From the NCBI GenBank assembly GCA_025356175.1, contig JANXUP010000005.1:1-32923 (forward strand): a stretch of 32,923 nt of DNA, in the 5' to 3' direction. The DNA is from Sphingomonadaceae bacterium. GTDB taxonomy: Bacteria; Pseudomonadota; Alphaproteobacteria; Sphingomonadales; Sphingomonadaceae. A program made the translations under genes and the position numbers. The notes below the pieces were generated by a model. The model was not told the DNA's origin. It worked only from the letters and a program-made list of their open reading frames with translations, and did no database searches. Below, in pieces: positions 16,253 through 24,283 of this stretch; position 1 is the stretch's first letter, and the number at the start of each line of letters is the position of its first letter.

Positions 16253-17167
16253 TCAAATAGGATCGTAGGGGAAGACATGCGCCGAAACCTCGTCGGCGCG
16301 GGCCATGTCGGGGGTGAAGGCGGGGATCAGCTCGGCAGCGATGGTTTCCGGGGTCCAGCCCTCGCTCTTGGTCATCGAGCGGACCGGGCGCGGTTTGGAG
16401 AACAGCACGATCTCGTTCTTGCGCACCGCGAAGATCTGGTTGCTGACACCTTTGGCCGCATCCGAAGCGAGATAGATCACCAGCGGCGCGATCTTGTCGG
16501 CGCTCATCGTCTTGAGACGTTCGACCCGTTCCTGCTGTTCGGGGCCCTCGGCGGGGATCGAGGCGGTCATCCGGCTCCACGCGAACGGCGCGATGCAGTT
16601 CGACCGCACGCCCGCGCGCGCCATGTCAAGCGCGATCGACTGCGACAGGCCGACGATCCCAAGCTTGGCGGCCGAATAGTTGGCCTGGCCTACGTTGCCG
16701 ATCAGGCCGGAAGTGGAGGTGAAGTGGATGAAGCTGCCCGATTGCTGCTCGCGGAAATAGGGCGTCGCCGCCTTGGAGACCAGGAACGCACCGTGCAGAT
16801 GCACGTCGATTACCGCGCGCCAATCCTCGAAGCTCAGCTTGTGCCAGATGGCGTCGCGCAGGATCCCGGCGTTGTTGACCACGGCATCGATCCGGCCAAA
16901 GCGCTGGACGGCATCTTCGATGATGCTGGTCGCGCCCACCGGATCGGCAACCGAGGCCAGGTTGGCATAGGCCTTGCCGCCCGCTGCAACGATGTCGTTT
17001 ACGGTTGTTTGCGCAGGGCCGGCATCGCCGCCCTCTCCGCCGCCGCCAACACCCGGATCGTTGACCACTACCGCTGCGCCATGCGCGGCGCAGAGCAGCG
17101 CGATTTCACGCCCGACCCCGCGGCCTGCACCGGTGACGGCGACCACTTTGCCTTCAAGCATGGCCAT
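16253..17167 (-). CDS. SDR dehydrogenase resembling the 3-hydroxyacyl-CoA dehydrogenase domain of MFE-2
   Basis: A 304-residue short-chain dehydrogenase. It has the cofactor motif TGAGRGVG (12-19), NNAG (98-101), catalytic Ser (about 151), Tyr164 and Lys168 (YSAAK). The insertion after VVVNDPG and the extra 50-residue C-terminus are typical of the dehydrogenase part of peroxisomal multifunctional enzyme type 2 and its bacterial relatives, which oxidise 3-hydroxyacyl-CoA. ATG 17167 follows AAGGGA by about 12 bases; ATG 17161 is an alternative. It is first gene of a three-gene minus-strand operon with acyl-CoA dehydrogenase and hydratase, and has a 19-bp palindrome 31 bp upstream. Confidence 0.88.
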   Translation of the reverse strand: MAMLEGKVVAVTGAGRGVGREIALLCAAHGAAVVVNDPGVGGGGEGGDAGPAQTTVNDIVAAGGKAYANLASVADPVGATSIIEDAVQRFGRIDAVVNNAGILRDAIWHKLSFEDWRAVIDVHLHGAFLVSKAATPYFREQQSGSFIHFTSTSGLIGNVGQANYSAAKLGIVGLSQSIALDMARAGVRSNCIAPFAWSRMTASIPAEGPEQQERVERLKTMSADKIAPLVIYLASDAAKGVSNQIFAVRKNEIVLFSKPRPVRSMTKSEGWTPETIAAELIPAFTPDMARADEVSAHVFPYDPI

Positions 17168-17198
17168 GCCTGTCGAATCCCTTCCCGTCTAATTGCTC

Positions 17199-17217
17199 GC
17201 TTAAGCCCGGCTTAAGC
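17199..17217. promoter_or_regulatory. Perfect 19-bp palindrome upstream of the acyl-CoA operon
   Basis: GCTTAAGCC-C-GGCTTAAGC: 9-bp arms around a single central base, made of two copies of the self-complementary GCTTAAGC set 11 bp apart. It lies 31 bp before the SDR start codon and 15 bp after the end of the 79-residue lipoprotein gene, in the short gap 17168-17232. A TetR- or GntR-type operator is plausible. A terminator for the lipoprotein transcript is less so, since the minus-strand sequence after the hairpin (GAGCAATTAG) has no T-run. Confidence 0.5.
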
Positions 17218-17232
17218 CGCTGCGGCGCGAAA

Positions 17233-17472
17233 TCAACCGGCGGGTTTGACTGCGGCTTTCGGCACTGGCGCGGCTGGTTTACTGGCAGGAGGCGGGTTTT
17301 GCGGGGCGGGCAATGCCGCGGGCGGAATCTGCTGGTCCTGCACCATTTGCGCCGCATCATCGAGCGCGCGCACTTCGCCAGCGCTGACCCCGCCCGCGCC
17401 GGCGGCATTGTCGGGCTGCGAGCAGGCAGTGACCAGCAGCAGCGCCAGCAGTGGGGCGGCGCTGCGGTTCAT
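17233..17472 (-). CDS. Small predicted lipoprotein, Pro/Ala-rich
   Basis: A 79-residue protein with a lipoprotein signal peptide ending in the lipobox LVTAC (Cys17). After processing, about 62 residues remain: a short segment with some charge (VSAGEVRALDDAAQMVQDQQ) and a Pro/Ala/Lys tail of low complexity that could span periplasm or peptidoglycan. No recognised domain. The start is two bases after the stop of the upstream lipoprotein gene (TGAGCATG), so it is probably translated by re-initiation. Codon bias towards GC-rich third positions supports coding. Function unknown. Confidence 0.7.
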   Translation of the reverse strand: MNRSAAPLLALLLVTACSQPDNAAGAGGVSAGEVRALDDAAQMVQDQQIPPAALPAPQNPPPASKPAAPVPKAAVKPAG

Positions 17473-17474
17473 GC

Positions 17475-17711
17475 TCAGGGCTTGGCGCCGGAGGTGGCTG
17501 CCGGCGCGGGCGTGGAGGCCGCTTCGGCCCCGGCCGCAGCCGATGCATCCGCCACCGGTGTGGCATCGGCGGGCAGCCCCTGTACGGTTTCCTCGGCCGG
17601 CATTTCCACATTATCGGGATTTGCCTGTTCCTTGGCGCTGTCCGACTTGCCGCATCCGGCAAGCGCCAGAACCGAAGCAGCCAGCACGGTCAACAGGGCG
17701 GAGTTCTTCAT
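17475..17711 (-). CDS. Small predicted lipoprotein, Ala-rich
   Basis: A 78-residue protein with a clear lipoprotein signal peptide, MKNSALLTVLAASVLALAGC (Cys20 as the lipidated residue). The mature part (about 59 residues) is acidic then Ala/Pro/Thr-rich and looks disordered. AGAGG lies about 8-12 bases before the ATG. It forms a two-gene unit with the 79-residue lipoprotein just downstream, and is divergent from sahR across 157 bp. No known domain. Function unknown; it could be an envelope spacer or anchor protein. Confidence 0.75.
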   Translation of the reverse strand: MKNSALLTVLAASVLALAGCGKSDSAKEQANPDNVEMPAEETVQGLPADATPVADASAAAGAEAASTPAPAATSGAKP

Positions 17712-17831
17712 GCAATAACCTCTTGCCTAAATGCCAGCGCGCGGATGCAGACGCCGGACGACCCGGCAAAGCCTAACCACCCGGCTGCGCTCTGCCAACC
17801 GGCAATTCCACGCCACTGCCAAGATCGCTGG

Positions 17832-17860
17832 TTGATAAGATATAAAGATTTCTTTATATG
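17832..17860 (+). promoter_or_regulatory. sahR promoter with overlapping palindromic operator
   Basis: TTGATA at 17832-17837 and TATATG at 17855-17860 are separated by 17 bp, a good sigma70-like pair. The perfect palindrome ATATAAAGATTTCTTTATAT (17840-17859, 9-bp arms, 2-bp centre) fills the spacer and most of the -10 box, so a bound repressor would block polymerase. It resembles the AT-rich operator I recall for the SAH-responsive ArsR-family regulator SahR in Proteobacteria. The start codon at 17869 is only 9 bp past the -10, which implies a leaderless or nearly leaderless mRNA. Confidence 0.75.
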
Positions 17861-17868
17861 ATGTCGCG

Positions 17869-18855
17869 ATGCAGATTGATCCCACCTTGCGCGCACTGGC
17901 AGACCCAACCCGGCTGCGCATCATGCGGCTGCTCGCGGCGATGGAATTGGCCGTGGGCGAACTGGCGCAAGTGCTGGGCCAAAGCCAGCCGCGGGTCTCG
18001 CGCCATGCCCGTATCCTGTGCGATGCCGGCCTTGCCGAGCGCCGCAAGGAAGGCAGCTGGGTGTTCCTGAGAAGCGCAATCGGACCGGGCCGCGCTCCGC
18101 CGCTTGGCGCTGCTGCTGCGCATTTGCTAACGATAGCCGAAGAGAGCGACGCCCAGTTTGCCGCGCGGTGCAGCGAAGACCGCCGCCACCTCGCCGCGAT
18201 CCGCGCTGCGCGCGAGGCCAGCGCGGCGAGCTATTTTGCGCGCCACGCGGCAGAGTGGGACCATTTGCGCGGCCTGCACAGCCCCGATGCCCCGGTCGAA
18301 GCCGCGTTGCAGCACGCGCTTGGCAGCGAAAGCTTGGGCGCGCTGCTCGATGTCGGCACCGGCACGGGGCGCATTGCGCAACTGCTCGCGCCGCGCGCCG
18401 CGCAGGTAACCGCGCTCGACAACAGCCCGGAAATGCTCCGCCTCGCCCGCGCGCGGTTGCAGCACCTCGATTCCGGGTCGCTCGAACTGGTTCAAGGCGA
18501 TTTCACCGCGCTGCCCTTTGCCGATGGGCGGTTCGATACCATGGTGTTCCACCAGGTGCTCCACTACGCGCAGGCTCCCGAGCAGGCGCTGGCCGAGGCC
18601 GCACGCGTCACCCGTCCCGGCGGCACCATCGCCGTAGTCGACTTTGCCGCGCACGACCGCGAGGAACTGCGCAGCCAGCACGCCCATGCCCGCCTGGGCT
18701 TTTCCGACGAGCAGATGCTCGCGCTGCTGAGTGAAGCGGGCTTCACCGCCGCGCCGCCCGCCGCGCTTCCCGGCACCCCGCTCACCGTCAAGATCTGGAC
18801 CGGACAGCGCGGCAACGCGCTGGCCCCGGTCCGCGCCAGCAAGACTGCAGCATGA
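17869..18855 (+). CDS. sahR: ArsR-family regulator fused to a SAM methyltransferase domain (SahR-like)
   Basis: A 328-residue regulator. An ArsR winged-helix domain (about 1-75; RALADPTRLRIMRLLAAMEL, helix-turn-helix VGELAQVLGQSQPRVSRHA) is followed by a class I methyltransferase fold (about 120-310) with motif I LLDVGTGTGRIAQLL (159-173), Asp184 and PGGTIAVVDF. The fused domain most likely binds S-adenosylhomocysteine as a ligand rather than acting as an enzyme (inference from the operon and from SahR knowledge). No Shine-Dalgarno precedes the ATG. Its stop overlaps metF by 4 nt (ATGA). It heads the methionine operon and its own operator overlaps the promoter, so it probably represses sahR-metF-metH until SAH rises. 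There are no Cys-rich metal sites of the arsenic type. Confidence 0.8.
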   Translation: MQIDPTLRALADPTRLRIMRLLAAMELAVGELAQVLGQSQPRVSRHARILCDAGLAERRKEGSWVFLRSAIGPGRAPPLGAAAAHLLTIAEESDAQFAARCSEDRRHLAAIRAAREASAASYFARHAAEWDHLRGLHSPDAPVEAALQHALGSESLGALLDVGTGTGRIAQLLAPRAAQVTALDNSPEMLRLARARLQHLDSGSLELVQGDFTALPFADGRFDTMVFHQVLHYAQAPEQALAEAARVTRPGGTIAVVDFAAHDREELRSQHAHARLGFSDEQMLALLSEAGFTAAPPAALPGTPLTVKIWTGQRGNALAPVRASKTAA

Positions 18856-19730
18856 ACCAGTTTGCCTCCCTCCCCGGTGATATTTCGGTGTCCTTCGAAT
18901 TCTTCCCGCCTAAGACCGAGAAGATGGAAGCGCAGCTGTGGGACGCGATCACGCAGCTGGAACCGCTTGCTCCCAGCTTCGTCTCGGTGACCTATGGCGC
19001 AGGCGGCTCGACCCGTGAGCGCACGCACGCCACGGTCGCGCGGTTGGTCAAGGAAACCGCGCTGGTCCCTGCGGCGCACCTCACTTGCGTCGGGGCCAGC
19101 AAGGGTGAGATCGCCGAAGTGGCGCAGCAGTACTGGGATGCGGGGGTGCGCCATATCGTCGCGCTGCGCGGCGATCCCCCGGCCGAAGCGGGCGGCAAAT
19201 TTGTGGCCCATCCCGACGGTTATGCCAGCGCTGCCGAGCTGGTCGAGGGTCTCGCGCGCCAGCACCCGTTCGAGCTGTCGGTTGCGGCCTATCCCGAAGT
19301 CCACCCCGATGCCGCCGATGCCAAGGCCGATCTCGACAACCTCAAGCGCAAGCTCGATGCCGGGGCGGCGCGCGCGATCACCCAGTTCTTTTTCTCGGCT
19401 GAGGCCTATTTCCGGTTCCTCGATGCATCCCTCGCAGCAGGCATCTCGGTGCCGATCGTGCCCGGAATCATGCCGGTAACGAGTTTCGCCGCGATCCGCC
19501 GGATGAGCGGCAACACCCAAATCCCGCCGAGCATGGAGCGCATGTTCGAAGGGCTCGATGATCGCCCCGGCCCGCGCGCGTTGGTCGCCGCCACCGCTGC
19601 GGTCGATCTGTGCCGGCAGCTTTACGCGGGCGGCGTGCGCGACTTCCACTTCTACACCCTCAACCGCGCCGAGCAGGCCTATGCGATCTGCCACTTGCTT
19701 GGTCTGCGTCCCAAGGATGAGCCCGCATGA
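18852..19730 (+). CDS. metF: 5,10-methylenetetrahydrofolate reductase
   Basis: FAD enzyme that reduces methylene-THF to methyl-THF, the methyl donor for methionine synthase. The 292-residue TIM barrel has normal length. Motifs: SFEFFPPKT near 14-22 with the conserved catalytic-site Glu, VSVTYGAGGSTRERT, HLTCVG, LRGDPP, SVAAYPEVHP, ITQFFF and PGIMPVTSF. Start ATG overlaps the sahR stop and the TGA overlaps the next ATG, both by 4 nt. Regulation is likely through the SahR operator at 17840-17859. It supplies the substrate of the two genes that follow. Confidence 0.96.
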   Translation: MNQFASLPGDISVSFEFFPPKTEKMEAQLWDAITQLEPLAPSFVSVTYGAGGSTRERTHATVARLVKETALVPAAHLTCVGASKGEIAEVAQQYWDAGVRHIVALRGDPPAEAGGKFVAHPDGYASAAELVEGLARQHPFELSVAAYPEVHPDAADAKADLDNLKRKLDAGAARAITQFFFSAEAYFRFLDASLAAGISVPIVPGIMPVTSFAAIRRMSGNTQIPPSMERMFEGLDDRPGPRALVAATAAVDLCRQLYAGGVRDFHFYTLNRAEQAYAICHLLGLRPKDEPA

Positions 19731-20773
19731 CCCCGCGCGAACTGCTGCTGCAAGAGGCCGCCAAGGCGATCCTGATCAAGGACGGGCCTTACGGCACCGC
19801 GATCCAGGCCGCTGGTTTGAACGAAGCGGTTTATCGCGGCGAAACCGGTCTCACGCACGACCAGAAGGGCAACAACGACCTCGTCAACCTGACCCAGCCG
19901 GGGCTGATCGCCTCGATCTGCCAGTCCTATATCGATGCCGGGGCGCGGGTGCTGGCGACCAACAGCTTCAACGCTAACCGCATCAGCCAGGCCGATTACG
20001 GCGCCGAACACCTGGTCCGCGACATCAACCTGGCAGCGGCGCGAGTGATCCGCGAAACGGTCCACGCGGCCAGCGCCAGGGACGGCGTGATACGCTTCGT
20101 CGTTGGCGCGCTCGGCCCGACCAACAAGACGCTATCGCTCTCGCCCGACGTCAACGATCCCGGCTACCGCGAGGTCGATTTCGATACCGTGGCCGAGGTC
20201 TACCGCGAACAGGCCGCCGCGCTGATCGAAGGCGGTGCCGATTACATCCTGATCGAGACGGTGTTCGATACGCTTAACGCCAAGGCCGCGATCTATGGCG
20301 TGAAAAGCCTCGAAACCGAATTGGGCCGCGAGGTACCGCTGATGCTTTCGATGACGCTGACCGACCTCTCAGGCCGCAATTTGTCGGGCCATACGGTCGA
20401 GGCGTTCTGGCACTCTGTGCGCCATGCCCGCCCGGTGACGGTCGGGCTCAACTGCAGCTTTGGCGCGACCCAGTTGCGCCCGCACGTGCGGCTGCTCAGC
20501 GGGATCGCCGACTGCCTGCTGATGGCCTATCCCAACGCCGGTCTGCCCAACGATCTGGGCGAATACGATGAACTACCCGAAGAAACCGCCGCGCTGGTCC
20601 GCGAATGGGCTGAGGCGGGACAGGTCAATATTCTGGGCGGGTGCTGCGGCAACACCCCCGCGCACATCGCCGCGATGGCGCGTGCGGTGAAGGGTCTGGC
20701 CTCGCGCAAAGTGCCAACGCTGGAACCGGTTACCCGACTGGCGGGTCTCGAGCCGTTTGTGATGGCGGCCTGA
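19727..20773 (+). CDS. metH: Methionine synthase, homocysteine-binding subunit (split MetH N-terminal part)
   Basis: Zinc-dependent homocysteine-binding barrel equal to the first ~350 residues of E. coli MetH. The 348-residue protein has the three zinc cysteines: Cys243 in VGLNCSFGATQL and Cys306-Cys307 in LGGCCGNTPAHI. It opens with LIKDGPYGTAIQ, slightly different from the usual DGAMGT. It overlaps metF by 4 nt. Three bases after its stop a new ATG begins the rest of MetH, so the enzyme is made as two polypeptides. This is a stable, known arrangement in many alphaproteobacteria, not a frameshift: the gap has its own stop and start and both parts end at domain borders. Confidence 0.95.
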   Translation: MTPRELLLQEAAKAILIKDGPYGTAIQAAGLNEAVYRGETGLTHDQKGNNDLVNLTQPGLIASICQSYIDAGARVLATNSFNANRISQADYGAEHLVRDINLAAARVIRETVHAASARDGVIRFVVGALGPTNKTLSLSPDVNDPGYREVDFDTVAEVYREQAAALIEGGADYILIETVFDTLNAKAAIYGVKSLETELGREVPLMLSMTLTDLSGRNLSGHTVEAFWHSVRHARPVTVGLNCSFGATQLRPHVRLLSGIADCLLMAYPNAGLPNDLGEYDELPEETAALVREWAEAGQVNILGGCCGNTPAHIAAMARAVKGLASRKVPTLEPVTRLAGLEPFVMAA

Positions 20774-20776
20774 TCG

Positions 20777-23395
20777 ATGGCCACTGCACCCTCCTCGGCA
20801 CGCTTCGTCAACGTCGGCGAGCGCACCAATGTCACCGGTTCGGCGGCATTCAAGAAGCTCGTCCTTGCGGGCGACTATGCCAAGGCGGTCGAGGTTGCGC
20901 GCAATCAAGTCGATAACGGCGCGCAGATCATCGACGTCAACATGGACGAAGGGCTGCTTGACGCGGTCTTTGCCATGACCACTTTCCTCAAGCTGATCGC
21001 CGCGGAGCCTGACATCGCGCGGGTGCCGGTGATGATCGATAGCTCGAAGTGGGAAGTGATCGAAGCCGGACTTAAATGCGTGCCGGGCAAGCCGATCGTC
21101 AATTCGATCTCGATGAAGGAGGGCGAAGAGGCTTTCCTGACCCACGCGCGCAAATGTATGGCCTATGGCGCTGCGGTGGTGGTCATGGCCTTCGACGAAC
21201 AAGGCCAGGCTGACACCAAGGAGCGCAAGGTCGAAATCTGCGCGCGGGCCTATGATCTCCTGACAGGCATCGGCTTCCCGCCCGAGGACATCATCTTCGA
21301 TCCCAACGTGTTCGCAGTGGCGACGGGGATCGAAGAGCACAACAATTACGGGGTCGATTTCATCGAGGCCACGCGCGAAATCAAGGCGCGCTGCCCGCAC
21401 GTCCACATTTCGGGCGGGCTGTCCAACCTGTCATTCTCGTTCCGCGGCAACGAGCCGGTGCGCCGCGCGATGCATTCGGTGTTCCTCTACCACGCAATCC
21501 CCGCCGGGATGGACATGGCGATCGTCAACGCCGGGCAATTGGACGTCTACGACACGATCGATCCCGAACTGCGTGAGCTGTGCGAGGACGTGGTGCTCAA
21601 CCGCCGTGCCGACGCTACCGACCGGCTGGTCACGCTCGCCGAGAAGTTTCGCGGCACCTCGCCCGAAGCCGAAAAGCAGGCCGAGGAATGGCGCGGCTGG
21701 GACGTGGTCCGGCGGCTGGAACATGCCCTGGTCAAGGGCATCGACATGTACGTGGTCGAGGATACCGAGGAGGCCCGGCAGGAAGTTTTCGTACGCGGCG
21801 GTCGCCCGATCGAGGTGATCGAAGGCCCCTTGATGGAGGGAATGAACACCGTTGGCGACCTGTTCGGCGCGGGCAAGATGTTCCTGCCGCAAGTGGTCAA
21901 GTCGGCGCGTGTGATGAAGAAGGCGGTCGCGCACCTGATCCCGTTCATCGAAGCCTCCAAGGAACTGGGCGCCCGGCCCAAGGGCAAGATCGTGATGGCC
22001 ACGGTCAAGGGCGACGTCCACGATATCGGCAAGAACATCGTTGGCGTGGTGCTGCAATGCAACGGCTACGAGGTGATCGATCTTGGCGTCATGGTGCCGT
22101 GGCCCAGGATCCTCGAAGTCGCGCAGACCGAAGATGCCGACATGATCGGGCTATCGGGCCTGATCACGCCTTCGCTCGACGAAATGGTCACCGTCGCCGA
22201 GGAAATGAAGCGTGCCGGCTTCACCATGCCGCTGCTGATCGGCGGGGCGACCACCAGCAAGGTCCACACCGCGCTCAGGATCGATCCGGTCTACGATGGC
22301 CCGGTACTCCACGTGCTCGACGCGAGCCGCGCGGTCGGGGTGGCGAGCCAGCTGTTGTCCGATACCCAGCGCGATCCACTGGTGGCCGCGACCGCCGCCG
22401 AGTACCAAAAGGTCCGCGAAGCCCGCGAGGGCAAGGCGCAGAGCGTGCTGCTCCCGATCGAGGAAGCGCGGGCCAATTTCTACGACGCGTTCATATCCGA
22501 CAAGCCTGCCCCGCCCGAACAGCCTGGCGTGCACACGTTCCCCGACTGGGACCTGACGGACCTTCGGCAGGTCATCGACTGGACCCCGTTCTTTCGCGCG
22601 TGGGAACTGCACGGCAACTACCCCGCCATCCTGTCCGACGAGGTCGTGGGCGAAACCGCACGCAGCCTCAAGGCCGATGCCGATGCGATGCTCGACAAGA
22701 TCATCGGCGAGAAATGGCTGACTGCCAAGGGTGTGGCGGGGCTGTGGCCCTGCGCGCGTGAAGGCGATGACGTGCTGCTGCACCGCGACGGCGACGTGCT
22801 GCCGCTGCGCATCCCGTTCCTGCGCCAGCAGATCAAGAAGAGCCGTGACCGGGCCAATATGTGCCTGGCAGATTTTATCGATCCCGCGGGCGACTGGATT
22901 GGCGGTTTCGCCGTCAGCATTCACGGGATCGAACCGCATATCGAGCGCTTCCGCGCCGACCGCGACGATTACAGCGACATTCTGCTGAAAGCACTGGCCG
23001 ACCGCTTTGCGGAAGCCTTTGCCGAACGGCTGCACCAGCATGTCCGCACGACGTTGTGGGGCTATGCACCGGGCGAGCAGCTGACCAATGAGGCGCTGAT
23101 CAAGGAGCAATATCGCGGCATTCGGCCCGCGCCAGGCTATCCCGCCTGCCCCGATCACTCGCTGAAGCCGATCCTGTTCGACCTGTTGAAGGCGCAGGAA
23201 AACGCCGGGATCGTGCTCACCGAAAGCCAGGCGATGTTACCCACTTCGGCGGTTTCGGGGTTCTACTTCGGCCACCCCGAAAGCCAGTACTTCGGTGTCG
23301 CCCGGATCGGCCGCGACCAGTTGGAAGAATACGCAGTGCGGCGGGGGATTTCGCTCGCCGAGGCGGAGCGCTGGCTGCGGCCCAATCTGGATTAA
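20777..23395 (+). CDS. metH: Cobalamin-dependent methionine synthase, folate/B12/reactivation part (split MetH C-terminal part)
   Basis: 872 residues covering the remaining MetH modules. Pterin-binding barrel (about 8-280; [21 protein letters not shown]). Cobalamin cap and Rossmann domain (about 290-540) with DVHDIGKN, where His415 is the lower cobalt ligand, and the [11 protein letters not shown] and [10 protein letters not shown] loops. Reactivation domain (about 550-872) with the AdoMet motif [13 protein letters not shown] near 783-795. Together with the upstream subunit this adds up to 1220 residues, almost exactly E. coli MetH (1227). Translation is likely coupled (TGATCGATG). No cobalamin or SAM riboswitch is visible upstream; control is most likely by SahR. 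Confidence 0.96.
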   Translation: MATAPSSARFVNVGERTNVTGSAAFKKLVLAGDYAKAVEVARNQVDNGAQIIDVNMDEGLLDAVFAMTTFLKLIAAEPDIARVPVMIDSSKWEVIEAGLKCVPGKPIVNSISMKEGEEAFLTHARKCMAYGAAVVVMAFDEQGQADTKERKVEICARAYDLLTGIGFPPEDIIFDPNVFAVATGIEEHNNYGVDFIEATREIKARCPHVHISGGLSNLSFSFRGNEPVRRAMHSVFLYHAIPAGMDMAIVNAGQLDVYDTIDPELRELCEDVVLNRRADATDRLVTLAEKFRGTSPEAEKQAEEWRGWDVVRRLEHALVKGIDMYVVEDTEEARQEVFVRGGRPIEVIEGPLMEGMNTVGDLFGAGKMFLPQVVKSARVMKKAVAHLIPFIEASKELGARPKGKIVMATVKGDVHDIGKNIVGVVLQCNGYEVIDLGVMVPWPRILEVAQTEDADMIGLSGLITPSLDEMVTVAEEMKRAGFTMPLLIGGATTSKVHTALRIDPVYDGPVLHVLDASRAVGVASQLLSDTQRDPLVAATAAEYQKVREAREGKAQSVLLPIEEARANFYDAFISDKPAPPEQPGVHTFPDWDLTDLRQVIDWTPFFRAWELHGNYPAILSDEVVGETARSLKADADAMLDKIIGEKWLTAKGVAGLWPCAREGDDVLLHRDGDVLPLRIPFLRQQIKKSRDRANMCLADFIDPAGDWIGGFAVSIHGIEPHIERFRADRDDYSDILLKALADRFAEAFAERLHQHVRTTLWGYAPGEQLTNEALIKEQYRGIRPAPGYPACPDHSLKPILFDLLKAQENAGIVLTESQAMLPTSAVSGFYFGHPESQYFGVARIGRDQLEEYAVRRGISLAEAERWLRPNLD

Positions 23396-23433
23396 CCGCT
23401 GTTTGCGGACGCGTGACCGAATCCCGATACCTG

Positions 23434-23463
23434 GCTAGCTTTTTGTTTTGATCACGCTAGCTT
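23434..23463 (+). repeat. Direct repeat of GCTAGCTT before the membrane-protein gene
   Basis: GCTAGCTT occurs at 23434-23441 and 23456-23463, 22 bp (about two helical turns) apart, around a T-rich stretch. It lies in the 99-bp gap between metH and the next gene, 32 bp before its start. It could be a regulator site or chance. The T-run at 23440-23449 is not preceded by a convincing stem, so I do not call a metH terminator. Confidence 0.3.
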
Positions 23464-23494
23464 GCTTCCCTTGAACACCAAGGGGGGACAGGTG

Positions 23495-24283
23495 ATGGAA
23501 GGTTATAGTTTCGGACGGGCACTATCGCGAGCATTCGGATTGGTACGGGATGGACTGCCCACAGTTGGCATCTTCATGCTGGTGGTCCAGATCGTCAGCA
23601 CGGCACTCAATTTCGTCCTGCAAGGCCAGCTCGCCGGGCAAATTCGAGAGAACTTGGCTGCAGGTCAGGCGATAAGCGGGCCGCTCGTGATGTTTGGCCA
23701 ACCGGTCTATTGGTTGGCCGCTGCCATCTCTTTCGTCCTTGCAGTGGTCGTCTATACCGGGTCGATTTATGGCTACCTCGCGGTCGAACGCGGCGCGCCG
23801 GCGTCAATCGGTGAGTGTTTCTCGGCCGGCCTCGGCAAATTCCTCCCCGGTCTCGGGCTGCTGATCCTTTGGTTCCTGGGTGTCGGCCTGGGCTGGGTCT
23901 TGCTCTTCGTTCCCGGCATTATGCTGATGACAGCGTGGAGCGCAGCGCTGCCGGCACTGGTCGCCGAGAATCGCGGCGTGACCGACAGCTTCGGCCGCAG
24001 CCGCGCCTTGACCAAAGGCTATCGCTGGCCGATCTTCGGCACCTTGATGGTTGCCTTGCTGGTGATCTACGCGCCGCTGCTCGTATTCGGCGGGGCATTC
24101 ATGGCAACGTCGACCGGGATGCTGACCGGGCAGGCCCCCTCGCTACTGTTTATGCTTGTCACCGCTGGATACGGCTGGCTCGTCGGCATGTTCCTCAATG
24201 CCCTGATCACCTCGATCTATCTCGATTGCCGCCTCGCCAAAGAGGGCGGCACCAGCGGCCAGTTGACCGACGTATTCGAATGA
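23495..24283 (+). CDS. Polytopic membrane protein (GPDPase membrane-domain-like), function unknown
   Basis: 262 residues from ATG 23495, preceded by AGGGGGGAC at 23481-23489; a TTG 33 bases upstream is less likely. Hydrophobicity shows about six membrane segments, including TVGIFMLVVQIVSTALNFVL near 24-43, the pair around LAAAISFVLAVVVYTGSIYG and GLGLLILWFLGVGLGWVLLF, then TLMVALLVIYAPLLVFGGAF and LLFMLVTAGYGWLVGMFLNA. The pattern, with WSAALPALVAENRGVTDSFGRSRALTKGY after the fourth segment, resembles the membrane domain seen in glycerophosphodiester phosphodiesterase-like (DUF7847/YciC) proteins. No catalytic domain is attached. It overlaps the next gene by 4 nt (ATGA). Confidence 0.75.
   Translation: MEGYSFGRALSRAFGLVRDGLPTVGIFMLVVQIVSTALNFVLQGQLAGQIRENLAAGQAISGPLVMFGQPVYWLAAAISFVLAVVVYTGSIYGYLAVERGAPASIGECFSAGLGKFLPGLGLLILWFLGVGLGWVLLFVPGIMLMTAWSAALPALVAENRGVTDSFGRSRALTKGYRWPIFGTLMVALLVIYAPLLVFGGAFMATSTGMLTGQAPSLLFMLVTAGYGWLVGMFLNALITSIYLDCRLAKEGGTSGQLTDVFE

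Noticed and set aside
17661..17868. SAM, SAH or cobalamin riboswitch before the methionine operon
   Set aside because: The expected TSS lies at the sahR ATG, leaving no leader; no riboswitch core is seen. Protein-based control by SahR fits better.
19727..23395. Frameshifted metH
   Set aside because: Both parts have proper starts and stops and break at a domain border; this is a known split arrangement.
23396..23460. Terminator after metH
   Set aside because: The T-rich stretch at 23440-23449 has no adequate stem before it; the 4-bp CCGC/GCGG hairpin is too weak.
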